From contig CAMNAQ010000001.1 in NCBI GenBank assembly GCA_946531495.1, positions 1-64,000 on the forward strand: a stretch of DNA of 64,000 bases, in the 5' to 3' direction. This stretch comes from an uncultured Lachnospiraceae bacterium. Lineage in GTDB: Bacteria; Bacillota; Clostridia; Lachnospirales; Lachnospiraceae. Every line of letters begins with the position of its first letter. Within the stretch, counting starts at the first letter, position 1. The translations under genes and the position numbers were made by a program. Shown here piece after piece: positions 1 through 8,447 of this stretch. The notes beneath the pieces were generated by a model. It saw only the letters and a program-made list of their open reading frames with translations, did no database searches and was not told where the DNA came from.

Positions 1-19
1 TATGGGAGGGGTGACCGGT

Positions 20-811
20 ATGGTGATAACAGACAGCCGTATAGATGACGGCAAGGCATTCGACTGGGGGAGAACCTCGGAAGAATATGCAAAATACAGG
101 GATATATATCCTGATGAATTCTACAGGAAAATAGCGGACAGAGGTCTCTGCATAAATGGGCAGAAGGTGCTTGATCTGGGGACGGGTACAGGCGTGCTGC
201 CCCGGAATATGTACAGGTACGGAGCAAGCTGGACAGGTACGGATATCTCTCCGGAGCAGATAAAGCAGGCAAAGCGCCTGTCTGATGAAGCCGGGATGAA
301 GATAGATTATTATGCGGTGCCCACCGAAGAGATCGATTTCCCCGCAGGCAGTTTTGATGTGATCACGGCCTGCCAGTGTTTCTGGTATTTTGACCATGAG
401 AAGGTCATGCCCAGACTGGCAGAGCTTCTGAAACCTGATGGAAAGCTTCTGATACTTTACATGGCATGGCTTCCTTATGAAGACAGGATAGCGGGTGCAA
501 GTGAGGAGCTTGTCCTCAGGTACAGTCCAAAGTGGTCGGGCGGGGGAGAGACAAAGCATCCGATCGGTATTCCGGAAGCCGCATATAAATATTTTGAACT
601 TAAAGATCATGAAGAGTATGATCTTATGGTGCCCTTTACCAGGGAATCCTGGCATGGAAGAATGAAGGCATGCAGGGGTGTTGGTGCATCGCTGACCGGT
701 GAGGAACTGGTAAAATGGGATGAAGAGCACAGAGGACTGCTTGAAAGGATTGCACCTGATAAGTTTGAGGTGCATCATTATGCGGCATTTGCTGAGCTCA
801 GAAAAAAATAA
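20..811 (+). CDS. class I SAM-dependent methyltransferase
   Basis: Predicted cytosolic S-adenosylmethionine-dependent methyltransferase, about 263 aa. The SAM-binding glycine motif VLDLGTGTGVLP lies near residue 50, followed by an acidic motif II region (GTDISPEQI) and the FDVITACQCFWYFD motif IV/post-I region typical of Methyltransf_11/25 proteins. An in-frame ATG at position 2 exists, but the ATG at 20 is preceded by GGAGGGG at an 8-nt spacing, so 20 is preferred. The substrate cannot be read from the sequence. The downstream response regulator begins 25 nt after the stop, so co-transcription is possible. The promoter lies outside the window. The fold assignment is firm; biological role unknown. 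Confidence 0.85.
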   Translation: MVITDSRIDDGKAFDWGRTSEEYAKYRDIYPDEFYRKIADRGLCINGQKVLDLGTGTGVLPRNMYRYGASWTGTDISPEQIKQAKRLSDEAGMKIDYYAVPTEEIDFPAGSFDVITACQCFWYFDHEKVMPRLAELLKPDGKLLILYMAWLPYEDRIAGASEELVLRYSPKWSGGGETKHPIGIPEAAYKYFELKDHEEYDLMVPFTRESWHGRMKACRGVGASLTGEELVKWDEEHRGLLERIAPDKFEVHHYAAFAELRKK

Positions 812-836
812 GACATACCGAGGGGATAGGAATTTA

Positions 837-1526
837 ATGGGCAAGACTGTTCAGATAGTGATCGTCGAAGATGACAGAGACCTAAACAGCGGGCTTTGTA
901 AGGCACTTAAGAGTGAGGGAAGAAATATTGTATCCTGTGAGAGCATAAAGGAAGCAGGTGATCAGATATTCTTATCTACTCCCGATCTGGTGCTTCTTGA
1001 TATCAATCTTCCCGACGGCAACGGACTCGATCTTCTTAAGGAGATCAAGAAGGAAGGACTTACCATTCCGGTGATACTCCTCTCCGCAAACGATACGGAT
1101 GCGGATGTTGTCCGCGGACTGGATCTGGGAGCGGATGATTATGTTACGAAGCCGTTTTCATTGAGCGTGCTCAGAGCAAGGGTCAATACCCAGCTCAGAA
1201 AAGCGGAAAGCTTCCAGGCCCCGGACAGCGTGATCCGGTTCGATAAATACTCATTTGATTTTGATAAGATGATATTTACCGTGGACGGATCCGAAGTATC
1301 CTTAAGCAAAACGGAGCAGCGTCTGTTGAAAATGCTCGTACTCAATAAGGGTGTCACCATGGGAAGGGACGATCTTATAGACAGGCTGTGGACGGACGGC
1401 GCGGAATTTGTGGATGAGAACGCTCTGTCCGTTGCCATAAAAAGACTCAGGGACAAGCTGGAAGCCAAGGAATATATAAAGACTGTCTACGGACTGGGAT
1501 ATCAGTGGGTGAAGACAGATGGATGA
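837..1526 (+). CDS. OmpR/PhoB-family response regulator
   Basis: DNA-binding response regulator of 229 aa. The N-terminal receiver shows the acidic pair (VEDD), the phospho-acceptor Asp in LVLLDINLPDGNG, the switch Ser/Thr region (VILLSAND) and Lys-Pro (YVTKPF). The C-terminal winged helix has the family ending (RLRDKLE..YIKTVYGLGYQW). A longer frame opens at 720, but the ATG at 837 follows GAGGGGATAGG and removes residues not matching the family. It overlaps the kinase gene by 8 nt, indicating translational coupling. With the kinase and the ABC exporter genes downstream it forms a layout typical of peptide-antibiotic sensing and resistance modules; that role is inference. Confidence 0.93.
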   Translation: MGKTVQIVIVEDDRDLNSGLCKALKSEGRNIVSCESIKEAGDQIFLSTPDLVLLDINLPDGNGLDLLKEIKKEGLTIPVILLSANDTDADVVRGLDLGADDYVTKPFSLSVLRARVNTQLRKAESFQAPDSVIRFDKYSFDFDKMIFTVDGSEVSLSKTEQRLLKMLVLNKGVTMGRDDLIDRLWTDGAEFVDENALSVAIKRLRDKLEAKEYIKTVYGLGYQWVKTDG

Positions 1527-2433
1527 ATTGTTGATATATATGCTCTCAGCGCTTGCCGTGATAATGGTCCTTGCGATCATATTCTGTGTATATAAAAGCA
1601 TTCAGGCCGCAAGGACCATGAACAGCATTGAGAAAATGCTGGAAAGTGCCATAAAGGGAGAGTTTAACGAAAAGAGCTTCAGTGAGGAAAGGTTCTCCAA
1701 GCTGGAATCACAGTTTGCCGATTATCTGAAATCTTCTTCCCTGTCGGCGCTTAATGTAAAAAATGACAGGGACAAGATAAAGACTCTTATCTCCGATATT
1801 TCCCATCAGACCAAGACTCCCATTGCAAATCTCCTGCTTCACAGTGAACTTTTGCAGGAATCGGGATTAAATGATGACCAGCAGGAGAGCCTGGATGCCA
1901 TATCCTCCGAAGCAGAGAAATTAAGATTTCTTGTTGATGCCCTGGTCAAGCTGTCCCGTCTTGAAAACGGGATCCTGGCGCTTGATCCTAAACCTGATGA
2001 CCTTGGAAGACTCTTAAAGGAAATCTCCGTTTCGATGAGGAAAAAGGCAGAGGCAAAGGGCTTATACCTTAATGTCACCGCAGACAGCGAGCAGGCTGAA
2101 TTTGACTATAAATGGACGTTGGAAGCGGTGAGCAACATAGTCGATAATGCCATTAAATATACGGCAAAGGGCGGTATCGACATATGCTTTAAGTCCTCGG
2201 AGATGTTCTCCTGCATCAGTATTAAGGACACGGGCATAGGGATCGCAGAGGAGGATATCCCCAGGATCTTCGCACGTTTCGAACGTCTTCAGTCATCACG
2301 TGATAGGGAAGGCGTCGGAATAGGATTATATCTTTCAAGAGAGATAATCCGGAATGAAGGCGGATATATAAAGGTCAATTCCAAAATGGGAGAGGGTTCG
2401 GAGTTTCTCATCTATTTAAAAAAGACGGTCTGA
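1519..2433 (+). CDS. membrane sensor histidine kinase
   Basis: Sensor kinase of 304 aa and cognate partner of the preceding regulator. One N-terminal membrane segment (about residues 4-28) with almost no extracellular loop, then a coiled linker. The H-box is DISHQTKTPIANL with the phospho-accepting His at about residue 96. N-box VSNIVDNAIKYT and the DTGIGIAEEDIPRIFARF and GVGIGLYLS ATP-lid boxes are all present, so the kinase looks active. The lack of a sizeable sensory domain resembles intramembrane-sensing kinases that detect ligand through a partner ABC transporter, and an FtsX-type exporter lies directly downstream; the sensing mode is inference. The gene overlaps the regulator by 8 nt. 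Confidence 0.92.
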   Translation: MDELLIYMLSALAVIMVLAIIFCVYKSIQAARTMNSIEKMLESAIKGEFNEKSFSEERFSKLESQFADYLKSSSLSALNVKNDRDKIKTLISDISHQTKTPIANLLLHSELLQESGLNDDQQESLDAISSEAEKLRFLVDALVKLSRLENGILALDPKPDDLGRLLKEISVSMRKKAEAKGLYLNVTADSEQAEFDYKWTLEAVSNIVDNAIKYTAKGGIDICFKSSEMFSCISIKDTGIGIAEEDIPRIFARFERLQSSRDREGVGIGLYLSREIIRNEGGYIKVNSKMGEGSEFLIYLKKTV

Positions 2434-2451
2434 AATCTGTCAAAACTGTAA

Positions 2452-2487
2452 GAATCTTTTTTTCTCATGAAAGATTCCTGAAAGATT
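2452..2487 (+). promoter_or_regulatory. candidate response-regulator binding repeats
   Basis: Between the kinase and the ABC genes, GAAAGATT occurs at 2469-2476 and again at 2480-2487, an 11-bp-spaced direct repeat. GAATCTTT at 2452-2459 is the inverted copy of AAAGATTC at 2470-2477. OmpR-family regulators commonly bind direct repeats with about one-helical-turn spacing, so this may be the target of the regulator at 837. A possible -10 (GATACT, 2495-2500) follows. Binding is inference. Confidence 0.4.
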
Positions 2488-2500
2488 TAAATGCGATACT

Positions 2501-2535
2501 AAATGCGTGGAAAGGAAAGCCACGCATTTATTTTT
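2501..2535 (+). terminator. intrinsic terminator or attenuator before ABC genes
   Basis: AAATGCGTGG (2501-2510) pairs perfectly with CCACGCATTT (2520-2529) around a 9-nt loop, followed by ATTTTTG. This 10-bp stem sits 20 nt before the start of the exporter ATPase, so it could end the two-component transcript or attenuate entry into the exporter genes. Confidence 0.7.
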
Positions 2536-2555
2536 GAGATAACGAGGATGAAAAA

Positions 2556-3236
2556 ATGAGTATTTTATCAGCTAAGAATCTAATGAAGGTATACGGACAG
2601 GGTGAAAATCAGGTAAAGGCCCTGGACGGGGTAAATCTTGAGGTCAATAAGGGAGAATTCCTTGCTATCGTCGGAACATCGGGCAGCGGCAAGTCCACAC
2701 TCCTTCATATGCTCGGGGGACTGGACAGACCCACATCCGGAGAGGTCATCGTGGACGGAAAGAATACCGCATCCCTTAAGGATGACGAGCTGACCATATT
2801 CAGAAGAAGAAAGATCGGATTCGTATTCCAGGCATTTAACCTTGTTCCGGTGCTGAATGTATATGAAAACATCATTCTCCCCATCGAGCTTGACGGAGAG
2901 AAGGTTGATAAAGAATTTGTCGAAGAGATAATCGATACCCTGATGCTCTCCTCCAAGAAGGAAGCTCTTCCCAACCAGCTGTCGGGAGGCCAGCAGCAGA
3001 GAGTGGCCATAGCAAGAGCTCTTGCCAGCAGGCCGGCCATCATTCTGGCTGATGAGCCCACCGGAAATCTTGATTCCAAGACAGGTCAGGATGTTCTGAG
3101 TCTTCTGAAGGTTTCCGCAGAGAAGTTTTCCCAGACACTGGTGATGATCACCCACAACGATGAGATAGCCCAGCTTGCAGATCGCGTAATAAGGATCGAA
3201 GATGGCAGGATCGTTTCCGAAAGTGAGAGGAGATAA
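2556..3236 (+). CDS. ABC exporter ATP-binding protein (MacB/LolD type)
   Basis: Cytoplasmic ATPase subunit of 226 aa. Walker [13 protein letters not shown]-loop ([18 protein letters not shown]), signature [15 protein letters not shown], Walker [14 protein letters not shown] and the H-loop (ITHND) are all intact. The sequence pattern is that of the MacB/LolD/BceA group, which pairs with FtsX-like permeases. A GAGGATG ribosome site precedes the ATG. The 866-aa permease begins 5 nt downstream. In this family the complex either exports or extracts antimicrobial peptides or lipoproteins; the neighbouring two-component system suggests inducible defence, but the substrate is not visible. Confidence 0.93.
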   Translation: MSILSAKNLMKVYGQGENQVKALDGVNLEVNKGEFLAIVGTSGSGKSTLLHMLGGLDRPTSGEVIVDGKNTASLKDDELTIFRRRKIGFVFQAFNLVPVLNVYENIILPIELDGEKVDKEFVEEIIDTLMLSSKKEALPNQLSGGQQQRVAIARALASRPAIILADEPTGNLDSKTGQDVLSLLKVSAEKFSQTLVMITHNDEIAQLADRVIRIEDGRIVSESERR

Positions 3237-3241
3237 GAGTC

Positions 3242-5842
3242 ATGAAGGTCAATAACAAAAAATGTGTGCGCAAGATCGCCATGCGCTGCCTTATGGCAAA
3301 TAAAAGACGTAATATCATCACCATCGCAGCCATCGTTCTGACAGCTATCCTTTTCACTACTCTTTTCACCATCGCTCTTTCAATGAATGCTTCTTATGAA
3401 AAGAGCATCTTCAGACAGCTTGGAGGAAGCAATCACGGAACCTTTAAGGATCTTACGGACGAACAGGTTGAGGTACTTGAGGGAAACGGTCTCATCAGAG
3501 CGTACGGAGTAAGGACCATTGCCGGTATCATTGATGAAGCCCCTTTTACAAAGCAGTCCGCCGAGGTAAGCTACATGGATGATACCTGTGCGGAGTGGAG
3601 CTTTATAAAGCTCGAAGAAGGACATATGCCTCAGGCATATAACGAAGTCATAATGGATACCGAGTCGCTAAGGCTTCTTGGAGCAGAACCCGTACTCGGC
3701 CGGGAGATAGAGATCTCCTTCAATATAAACGGGATCTCAGAGCCTGAAGCAAAGGTTACCGATACCTTCGTACTGGCAGGATATTGGGAGTATGATCCCT
3801 TATGTCCCGCACATTATATAAATGTATCAGAGGATTACATTGATGATCTCGGCAGGACCGCCGTAGAAAGAGGATACGATTCCTTTAGGACAGATCTGAA
3901 CGTAATGTTTTCTTCCTCCTTTGATATACCCGGAAAAATGGAGAAGGTTCTGGCTGCATGCGGATTTACCTCCGAAGATGCGGGAAGTGAGAACTATGTA
4001 AGATTCGGCGTCAATCCCGGCTTCACAATGTCCGGCCTCTCAGACGGTCTTTCCGCAGGGATGCTCTTACCGATACTTGCTTTTTCCCTTCTTGTGATAT
4101 TTACCGGATATCTTATCATCTACAACGTATTCCAGATCTCTGTTGCATCGGACATCCGTTTTTATGGTCTGTTAAAGACCATCGGAACCACCGGGAAGCA
4201 GCTTAAAAGGATCATCAGGGATCAGGCTCTGGTACTCTGCATAATAGGCATCCCCCTCGGACTTCTTCTTGGCTACGGTCTGGGTGCCGTTCTGACCCCC
4301 GCAGTTTTAAAGACCACCACCATTTCTCTGAATTCCCTTACCGTAAGCGCTTCTCCCGTGATCTTTATCGGTGCTGCGATCTTTGAGATCGTGACGGTAC
4401 TCATCTCTGTATCAAAGCCCGGACGCATGGCAGGAAAGGTATCTCCCGTAGAGGCTTTGAGATACACCGAAGCACTTGACCTTCACAAAAAGAAAAGAGT
4501 CACAAGGGGAGCAAAGGTTACCGCGATGGCTTTTGCCAATATGGAAAGAAACAAAAAGAAAACCGTACTGGTATTTGTTTCCATCGCACTGTCACTTGTG
4601 ATCCTGAATGCGGTATATCTCTTTGTGGGCGGATTTGACAGTGAAAAGTGGCTTGATTCACAGGTCCATACGGACTTCCTGGTGGGAAATGTGGACTACT
4701 TCAAATTTCAGGGGGCAGGAAATAATCCGCTGGATGCAGGTGAGATCGAAGCAATAAGAGAAAATGTTACCGAAGAGGCCGGCGGATTTGCATATGATGT
4801 TGCCGGGATCCCTCTCATCAAGGTAGATGATCCCGTATATGACGGATTCGTCGCAAGGCTCGGCGGAGATTACGGCCTTGCAAATGATGCCGGCGACGGA
4901 ATGCACTACATAGACTGCAAAGCAGAGGGTATGGATGAATACCTTGTTGAGAAGCTTCAGGTATACGAAGGAGATGCTTCCCTTCTTAATGATGCGGACG
5001 GAAAGTATATTGCGATCATCACCCATGCGGATGAATCCGGAAATCTGTACCTTGATGAAAATGCTCCGAAGATAGGGGATACACTGACATTTGCGGTAGC
5101 GGATGAAGTGGAAGTAATATCGGATACAGCGGGTGAAAGAGTCGGATTCAACGGTCTTAAGGAAAGTGAGTTCACCGTCTGCGCATATGTAGGTGTTCCC
5201 ACAGCGATCGGCCCCAGAAGAGGAAGCTATGCTTACGATGTGGTATTTGGAAGCAATACACTTAAAGAGGCAATGGGCGAGAGCGCAGTTCCCATGTTCT
5301 ATGCCTTTGATACTCCCTCCGGTGAGGAAGAATTAAAAGCGGAAGCTTTCCTGAGCGATTACTGCGAAAGCTCAGCAGGAGTTATTGAATATGAGAGCAA
5401 GGCTTCAAAGAGAGCAGAGTTTGATAACTTTAAGAATATGTTCTCTCTTCTGGGCGGGGTGCTATGCCTGGTGATCGGATTTGTGGGAGTGCTCAATTTC
5501 TTCAACACCGTAATGGCAGGCATTATTTCAAGAAAGAATGAGCTGGCCGTTATGCAGGCCATCGGCATGACCGGAAAGCAGGTAAAGGAGATGCTGATGA
5601 CAGAGGGCCTTATCTATACTGTCGGCTCAGGCATCATAGCTCTCGCAGTATCGATAGCTTTTATTCCCGTCCTCAACGCTGCCTGTGAAGAGATGTTCTG
5701 GTTCTACTCGGGTCATTTCTCAGTCATGCCCTTTGCATACGTAATGCCTGTGATCGCGGTCCTCGGACTCATCATCCCCCTGATGGCCTACAGCAGACTT
5801 TCCAGAGCAAGTATTGTGGAAAGAATACGCGAGATAGGATAA
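3242..5842 (+). CDS. ABC transporter permease, FtsX family
   Basis: Integral membrane permease of 866 aa with two FtsX-type domains. A first membrane helix near residues 20-45 (NIITIAAIVLTAILFTTLF), a large extracytoplasmic region, then three helices near 270-385; a second N-terminal-like helix near 440-460, another large external region, and three closing helices near 735-855 ending in SRASIVERIREI. This duplicated layout is standard for large clostridial exporters paired with a MacB-type ATPase. The ATG follows GAGAGGAGATAA of the preceding gene. Probably works with the ATPase at 2556 and is controlled by the upstream two-component system. Substrate unknown. Confidence 0.9.
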   Translation: MKVNNKKCVRKIAMRCLMANKRRNIITIAAIVLTAILFTTLFTIALSMNASYEKSIFRQLGGSNHGTFKDLTDEQVEVLEGNGLIRAYGVRTIAGIIDEAPFTKQSAEVSYMDDTCAEWSFIKLEEGHMPQAYNEVIMDTESLRLLGAEPVLGREIEISFNINGISEPEAKVTDTFVLAGYWEYDPLCPAHYINVSEDYIDDLGRTAVERGYDSFRTDLNVMFSSSFDIPGKMEKVLAACGFTSEDAGSENYVRFGVNPGFTMSGLSDGLSAGMLLPILAFSLLVIFTGYLIIYNVFQISVASDIRFYGLLKTIGTTGKQLKRIIRDQALVLCIIGIPLGLLLGYGLGAVLTPAVLKTTTISLNSLTVSASPVIFIGAAIFEIVTVLISVSKPGRMAGKVSPVEALRYTEALDLHKKKRVTRGAKVTAMAFANMERNKKKTVLVFVSIALSLVILNAVYLFVGGFDSEKWLDSQVHTDFLVGNVDYFKFQGAGNNPLDAGEIEAIRENVTEEAGGFAYDVAGIPLIKVDDPVYDGFVARLGGDYGLANDAGDGMHYIDCKAEGMDEYLVEKLQVYEGDASLLNDADGKYIAIITHADESGNLYLDENAPKIGDTLTFAVADEVEVISDTAGERVGFNGLKESEFTVCAYVGVPTAIGPRRGSYAYDVVFGSNTLKEAMGESAVPMFYAFDTPSGEEELKAEAFLSDYCESSAGVIEYESKASKRAEFDNFKNMFSLLGGVLCLVIGFVGVLNFFNTVMAGIISRKNELAVMQAIGMTGKQVKEMLMTEGLIYTVGSGIIALAVSIAFIPVLNAACEEMFWFYSGHFSVMPFAYVMPVIAVLGLIIPLMAYSRLSRASIVERIREIG

Positions 5843-5912
5843 CTTAGGTGCATTTGATCCCCAGATACAATATAATATGAACAGGTGATTCGAATAAACG
5901 ATCGGGGAGAAT

Positions 5913-8009
5913 ATGTTTGGAAAGAATCTTGACCTAAACGAACAGACCATGACCTTCATCGAGGAACTGGGAAGGCATATGCCCGGAGGGTTTTTTATCT
6001 ACAAATCCGAAGGTGACGGAGAGATCATCTATGCTAATGATGCGGTGGTGAGATTATTCGGATGCGATGATGCCGATGATTTCAGGAAGCATACCGGAAA
6101 TACGTTTAAGGGTATGCTCTACCCGGATGATTATGCGAAGGTTTCTGCTTCAGTAGATGATCAGATCAGGATGAGCAATGAAAAGATGGATCATGTTATC
6201 TATCGTATCATCCGGAAGGACGGAAGCATACGCTGGATCGATGATTATGGTCATTATACGCTAACCGATAATTACGGCGGAATATATTATGTTTTTATCG
6301 CAGATGTAACGGAGCAATACGATCCCAAGGAGAGAAATGACTTAAAGGAACAGCTGGTCAGCGAACAGTACAGAAGCGATCAGCAGGATAAGATGATAAC
6401 GGCGCTCGCATCGGATTACAGGAGTGTTTATCATATAGATCTTGACCGAAATGAAGGCGTGTGCTACAGATCCGATCCCGATGATAAGGAGCAAAGTCCC
6501 GTAGGAGAGCGATTTCCTTACCTTGAACGCTTCATGTGGTATGCGGACCATTCCGTAGATCCCGATTACAGAGAGGGATTTTTAAGATTTATATATCCGG
6601 ATAATATCCGTAAGGAGCTTGCCGATAAACCGATAATCGCCTTCCGCTATCTTGCACACAGGAACGGAACGGATTACTATGAGATGATCCGCATGGCGGG
6701 AGTGAGGCAAGCGGTTGACAGGGAGGATCATATCGTACATGCCGTCGGGCTCGGACTTGCCAATATCGATGCGGAAATGCGTGATCAGATGTCCAAGAGC
6801 CGTGTTCTTCGTGAAGCTCTTGATGCGGCCCAGGAAGCCAACAGGGCAAAGTCGGCATTTCTGTCCAGCATGAGTCACGAGATCAGAACGCCGATGAATG
6901 CCATAATAGGGCTCAACAACCTCGCCCTTCAGAGGGAAAATATAGATGAAGATATAAGAGAATATCTTGAGAAGATAGGAGCCAGTGCGTCGCATTTACT
7001 TGATCTGATCAATGACATTCTTGACATGAGCAGGATCGAGTCCGGCAATATGATCCTGAAAAACGAGCCGTTTTCGCTTAGGCGCGTTTTGAATCAGATA
7101 AATAGCATGGTAATGCCCCAGTGTAATGACAAGGGCCTGGATTATACATTCAATATCCCGGGTGAAGTGCCGGACGGTTATGTGGGAGATGAGATAAAAC
7201 TCAAAGAGGTTCTGATCAATATTCTCAGTAATGCGATAAAATTCACGGATGCTCCGGGAAATGTATATCTTATCGTGGATAGGGAAGCCTTTTTTGAGGA
7301 ACAGTCAACTCTGAGATTCGTTATAAAGGATACGGGGATTGGGATGGACAGCTCGTTTATTCCCAAGGTATTCGATACTTTCTCGCAGGAATACAATGGC
7401 AGAACCAATAAGTACGGGAGTACCGGACTCGGGATGGCGATAACGAAAAATATCGTCGAGACTATGAATGGTTCGATATCGGTAGAGTCACAGAAAAATA
7501 TCGGAACCGTATTTACGGTAGTTATCCCATTTAAGATGTGTGAAAATACAGAAGAACATGAAAGCATTGAGATCCATTCCCAAACAGCCGGACTTGAAGG
7601 AAGACATTTGCTGCTTGCAGAGGATGTAATAATAAATGCGGAGATTGTGAAGGAGATATTAAGAGGAAAGGGAGCTTTAATAGATCACGCCGAAAACGGC
7701 AAGGCCGCACTTGATATGTTCAGCAGAAGTGATATCGGATACTATGATGCGATACTGATGGATATACGAATGCCGGAGATGGATGGATTGGAGGCGACCG
7801 AAAAGATCCGGTCACTTGACAGGATCGATTCCTCAAAGATCCCGATAATAGCTATGACAGCGAATGCTTTCGATGAGGATGTTCAGCGTTCGCTTCAGGC
7901 CGGAATGAATGCACATTTGTCAAAACCGGTTGAACCGGACAGATTGTATCAGACCCTTGGGGAGCTGATATGGGAATACCGACAGGATCATAAGGAGGGA
8001 ACGGAATGA
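5913..8009 (+). CDS. hybrid histidine kinase, PAS-HisKA-HATPase-REC
   Basis: Soluble hybrid sensor kinase of 698 aa with no membrane segment. A PAS fold lies at about residues 20-130 ([16 protein letters not shown] near its end), then a second, weaker sensory stretch to about 290. The HisKA box [14 protein letters not shown] has its His at residue 322; the ATPase domain has [16 protein letters not shown] and the GLGMAI box. The C-terminal receiver ([12 protein letters not shown]) has its phospho-Asp at about 617 and Lys-Pro in [18 protein letters not shown] precedes the ATG, and a TATAAT at 5871-5876 is a plausible -10. The following Hpt gene overlaps by 4 nt, so kinase, receiver and Hpt probably form a phosphorelay. 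Confidence 0.93.
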   Translation: MFGKNLDLNEQTMTFIEELGRHMPGGFFIYKSEGDGEIIYANDAVVRLFGCDDADDFRKHTGNTFKGMLYPDDYAKVSASVDDQIRMSNEKMDHVIYRIIRKDGSIRWIDDYGHYTLTDNYGGIYYVFIADVTEQYDPKERNDLKEQLVSEQYRSDQQDKMITALASDYRSVYHIDLDRNEGVCYRSDPDDKEQSPVGERFPYLERFMWYADHSVDPDYREGFLRFIYPDNIRKELADKPIIAFRYLAHRNGTDYYEMIRMAGVRQAVDREDHIVHAVGLGLANIDAEMRDQMSKSRVLREALDAAQEANRAKSAFLSSMSHEIRTPMNAIIGLNNLALQRENIDEDIREYLEKIGASASHLLDLINDILDMSRIESGNMILKNEPFSLRRVLNQINSMVMPQCNDKGLDYTFNIPGEVPDGYVGDEIKLKEVLINILSNAIKFTDAPGNVYLIVDREAFFEEQSTLRFVIKDTGIGMDSSFIPKVFDTFSQEYNGRTNKYGSTGLGMAITKNIVETMNGSISVESQKNIGTVFTVVIPFKMCENTEEHESIEIHSQTAGLEGRHLLLAEDVIINAEIVKEILRGKGALIDHAENGKAALDMFSRSDIGYYDAILMDIRMPEMDGLEATEKIRSLDRIDSSKIPIIAMTANAFDEDVQRSLQAGMNAHLSKPVEPDRLYQTLGELIWEYRQDHKEGTE

Positions 8010-8347
8010 TAACATTAGACGCTCTGCGTGAATTTGGCGCCGATACGGACAGAGGACTTGCCACATGTATGGGAAATGAAGCACTGTATCTTCGGCTTGT
8101 GAGCTCTGTTTCTTCTGAAAAGAGCTTTGACGATCTTTCTTCCGCCATAAAGGCAGGAGATTTGGATTCGGCTTTTGAAGCGGCTCATGCGTTAAAGGGT
8201 GTTCTCGGAAATCTGTCCCTTACACCTTTATACGAAAAAGCCTCGGAAATAACCGAATTTCTGAGAAACAAAACGGATACGGATTACGGCAAGCTTTTGG
8301 ATGAACTTATGAGTAAAAAGGATATTCTGACAGATCTGTGTAAATGA
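8006..8347 (+). CDS. stand-alone Hpt phosphotransfer protein
   Basis: Histidine phosphotransfer protein of 113 aa. The Hpt signature [17 protein letters not shown] contains the phospho-accepting His at residue 61, and the length fits a single four-helix domain. The start ATG overlaps the stop of the hybrid kinase (ATGA, 8006-8009), indicating translational coupling. It probably relays phosphate from the kinase's receiver to another receiver; the nearby REC-GGDEF-EAL protein at 8448 and the multi-receiver protein at 10136 are the obvious candidates. The partnership is inference from order and spacing. Confidence 0.88.
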   Translation: MITLDALREFGADTDRGLATCMGNEALYLRLVSSVSSEKSFDDLSSAIKAGDLDSAFEAAHALKGVLGNLSLTPLYEKASEITEFLRNKTDTDYGKLLDELMSKKDILTDLCK

Positions 8348-8392
8348 TATTTTAGCATGGATGACGGTATTTACGCAGACTTTCATGATCCG

Positions 8393-8420
8393 GCCGGAAA
8401 GCTTGCTTCTCTTTTCCGGC
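8393..8420 (+). other. intergenic hairpin without T-tract
   Basis: GCCGGAAA (8393-8400) pairs with TTTCCGGC (8413-8420) around a 12-nt loop in the 100-nt gap between the Hpt gene and the GGDEF-EAL gene. No T-run follows, so it is not a standard terminator. It may be an mRNA stability element; the function is not known. Confidence 0.4.
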
Positions 8421-8447
8421 AGGAACGGGGTTGTAAAGGAGTAAAAG

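Noticed and set aside
2580-3155. 191-codon minus-strand open frame inside the ABC ATPase gene
   Set aside because: Antisense shadow of a canonical ATPase with complete motifs.
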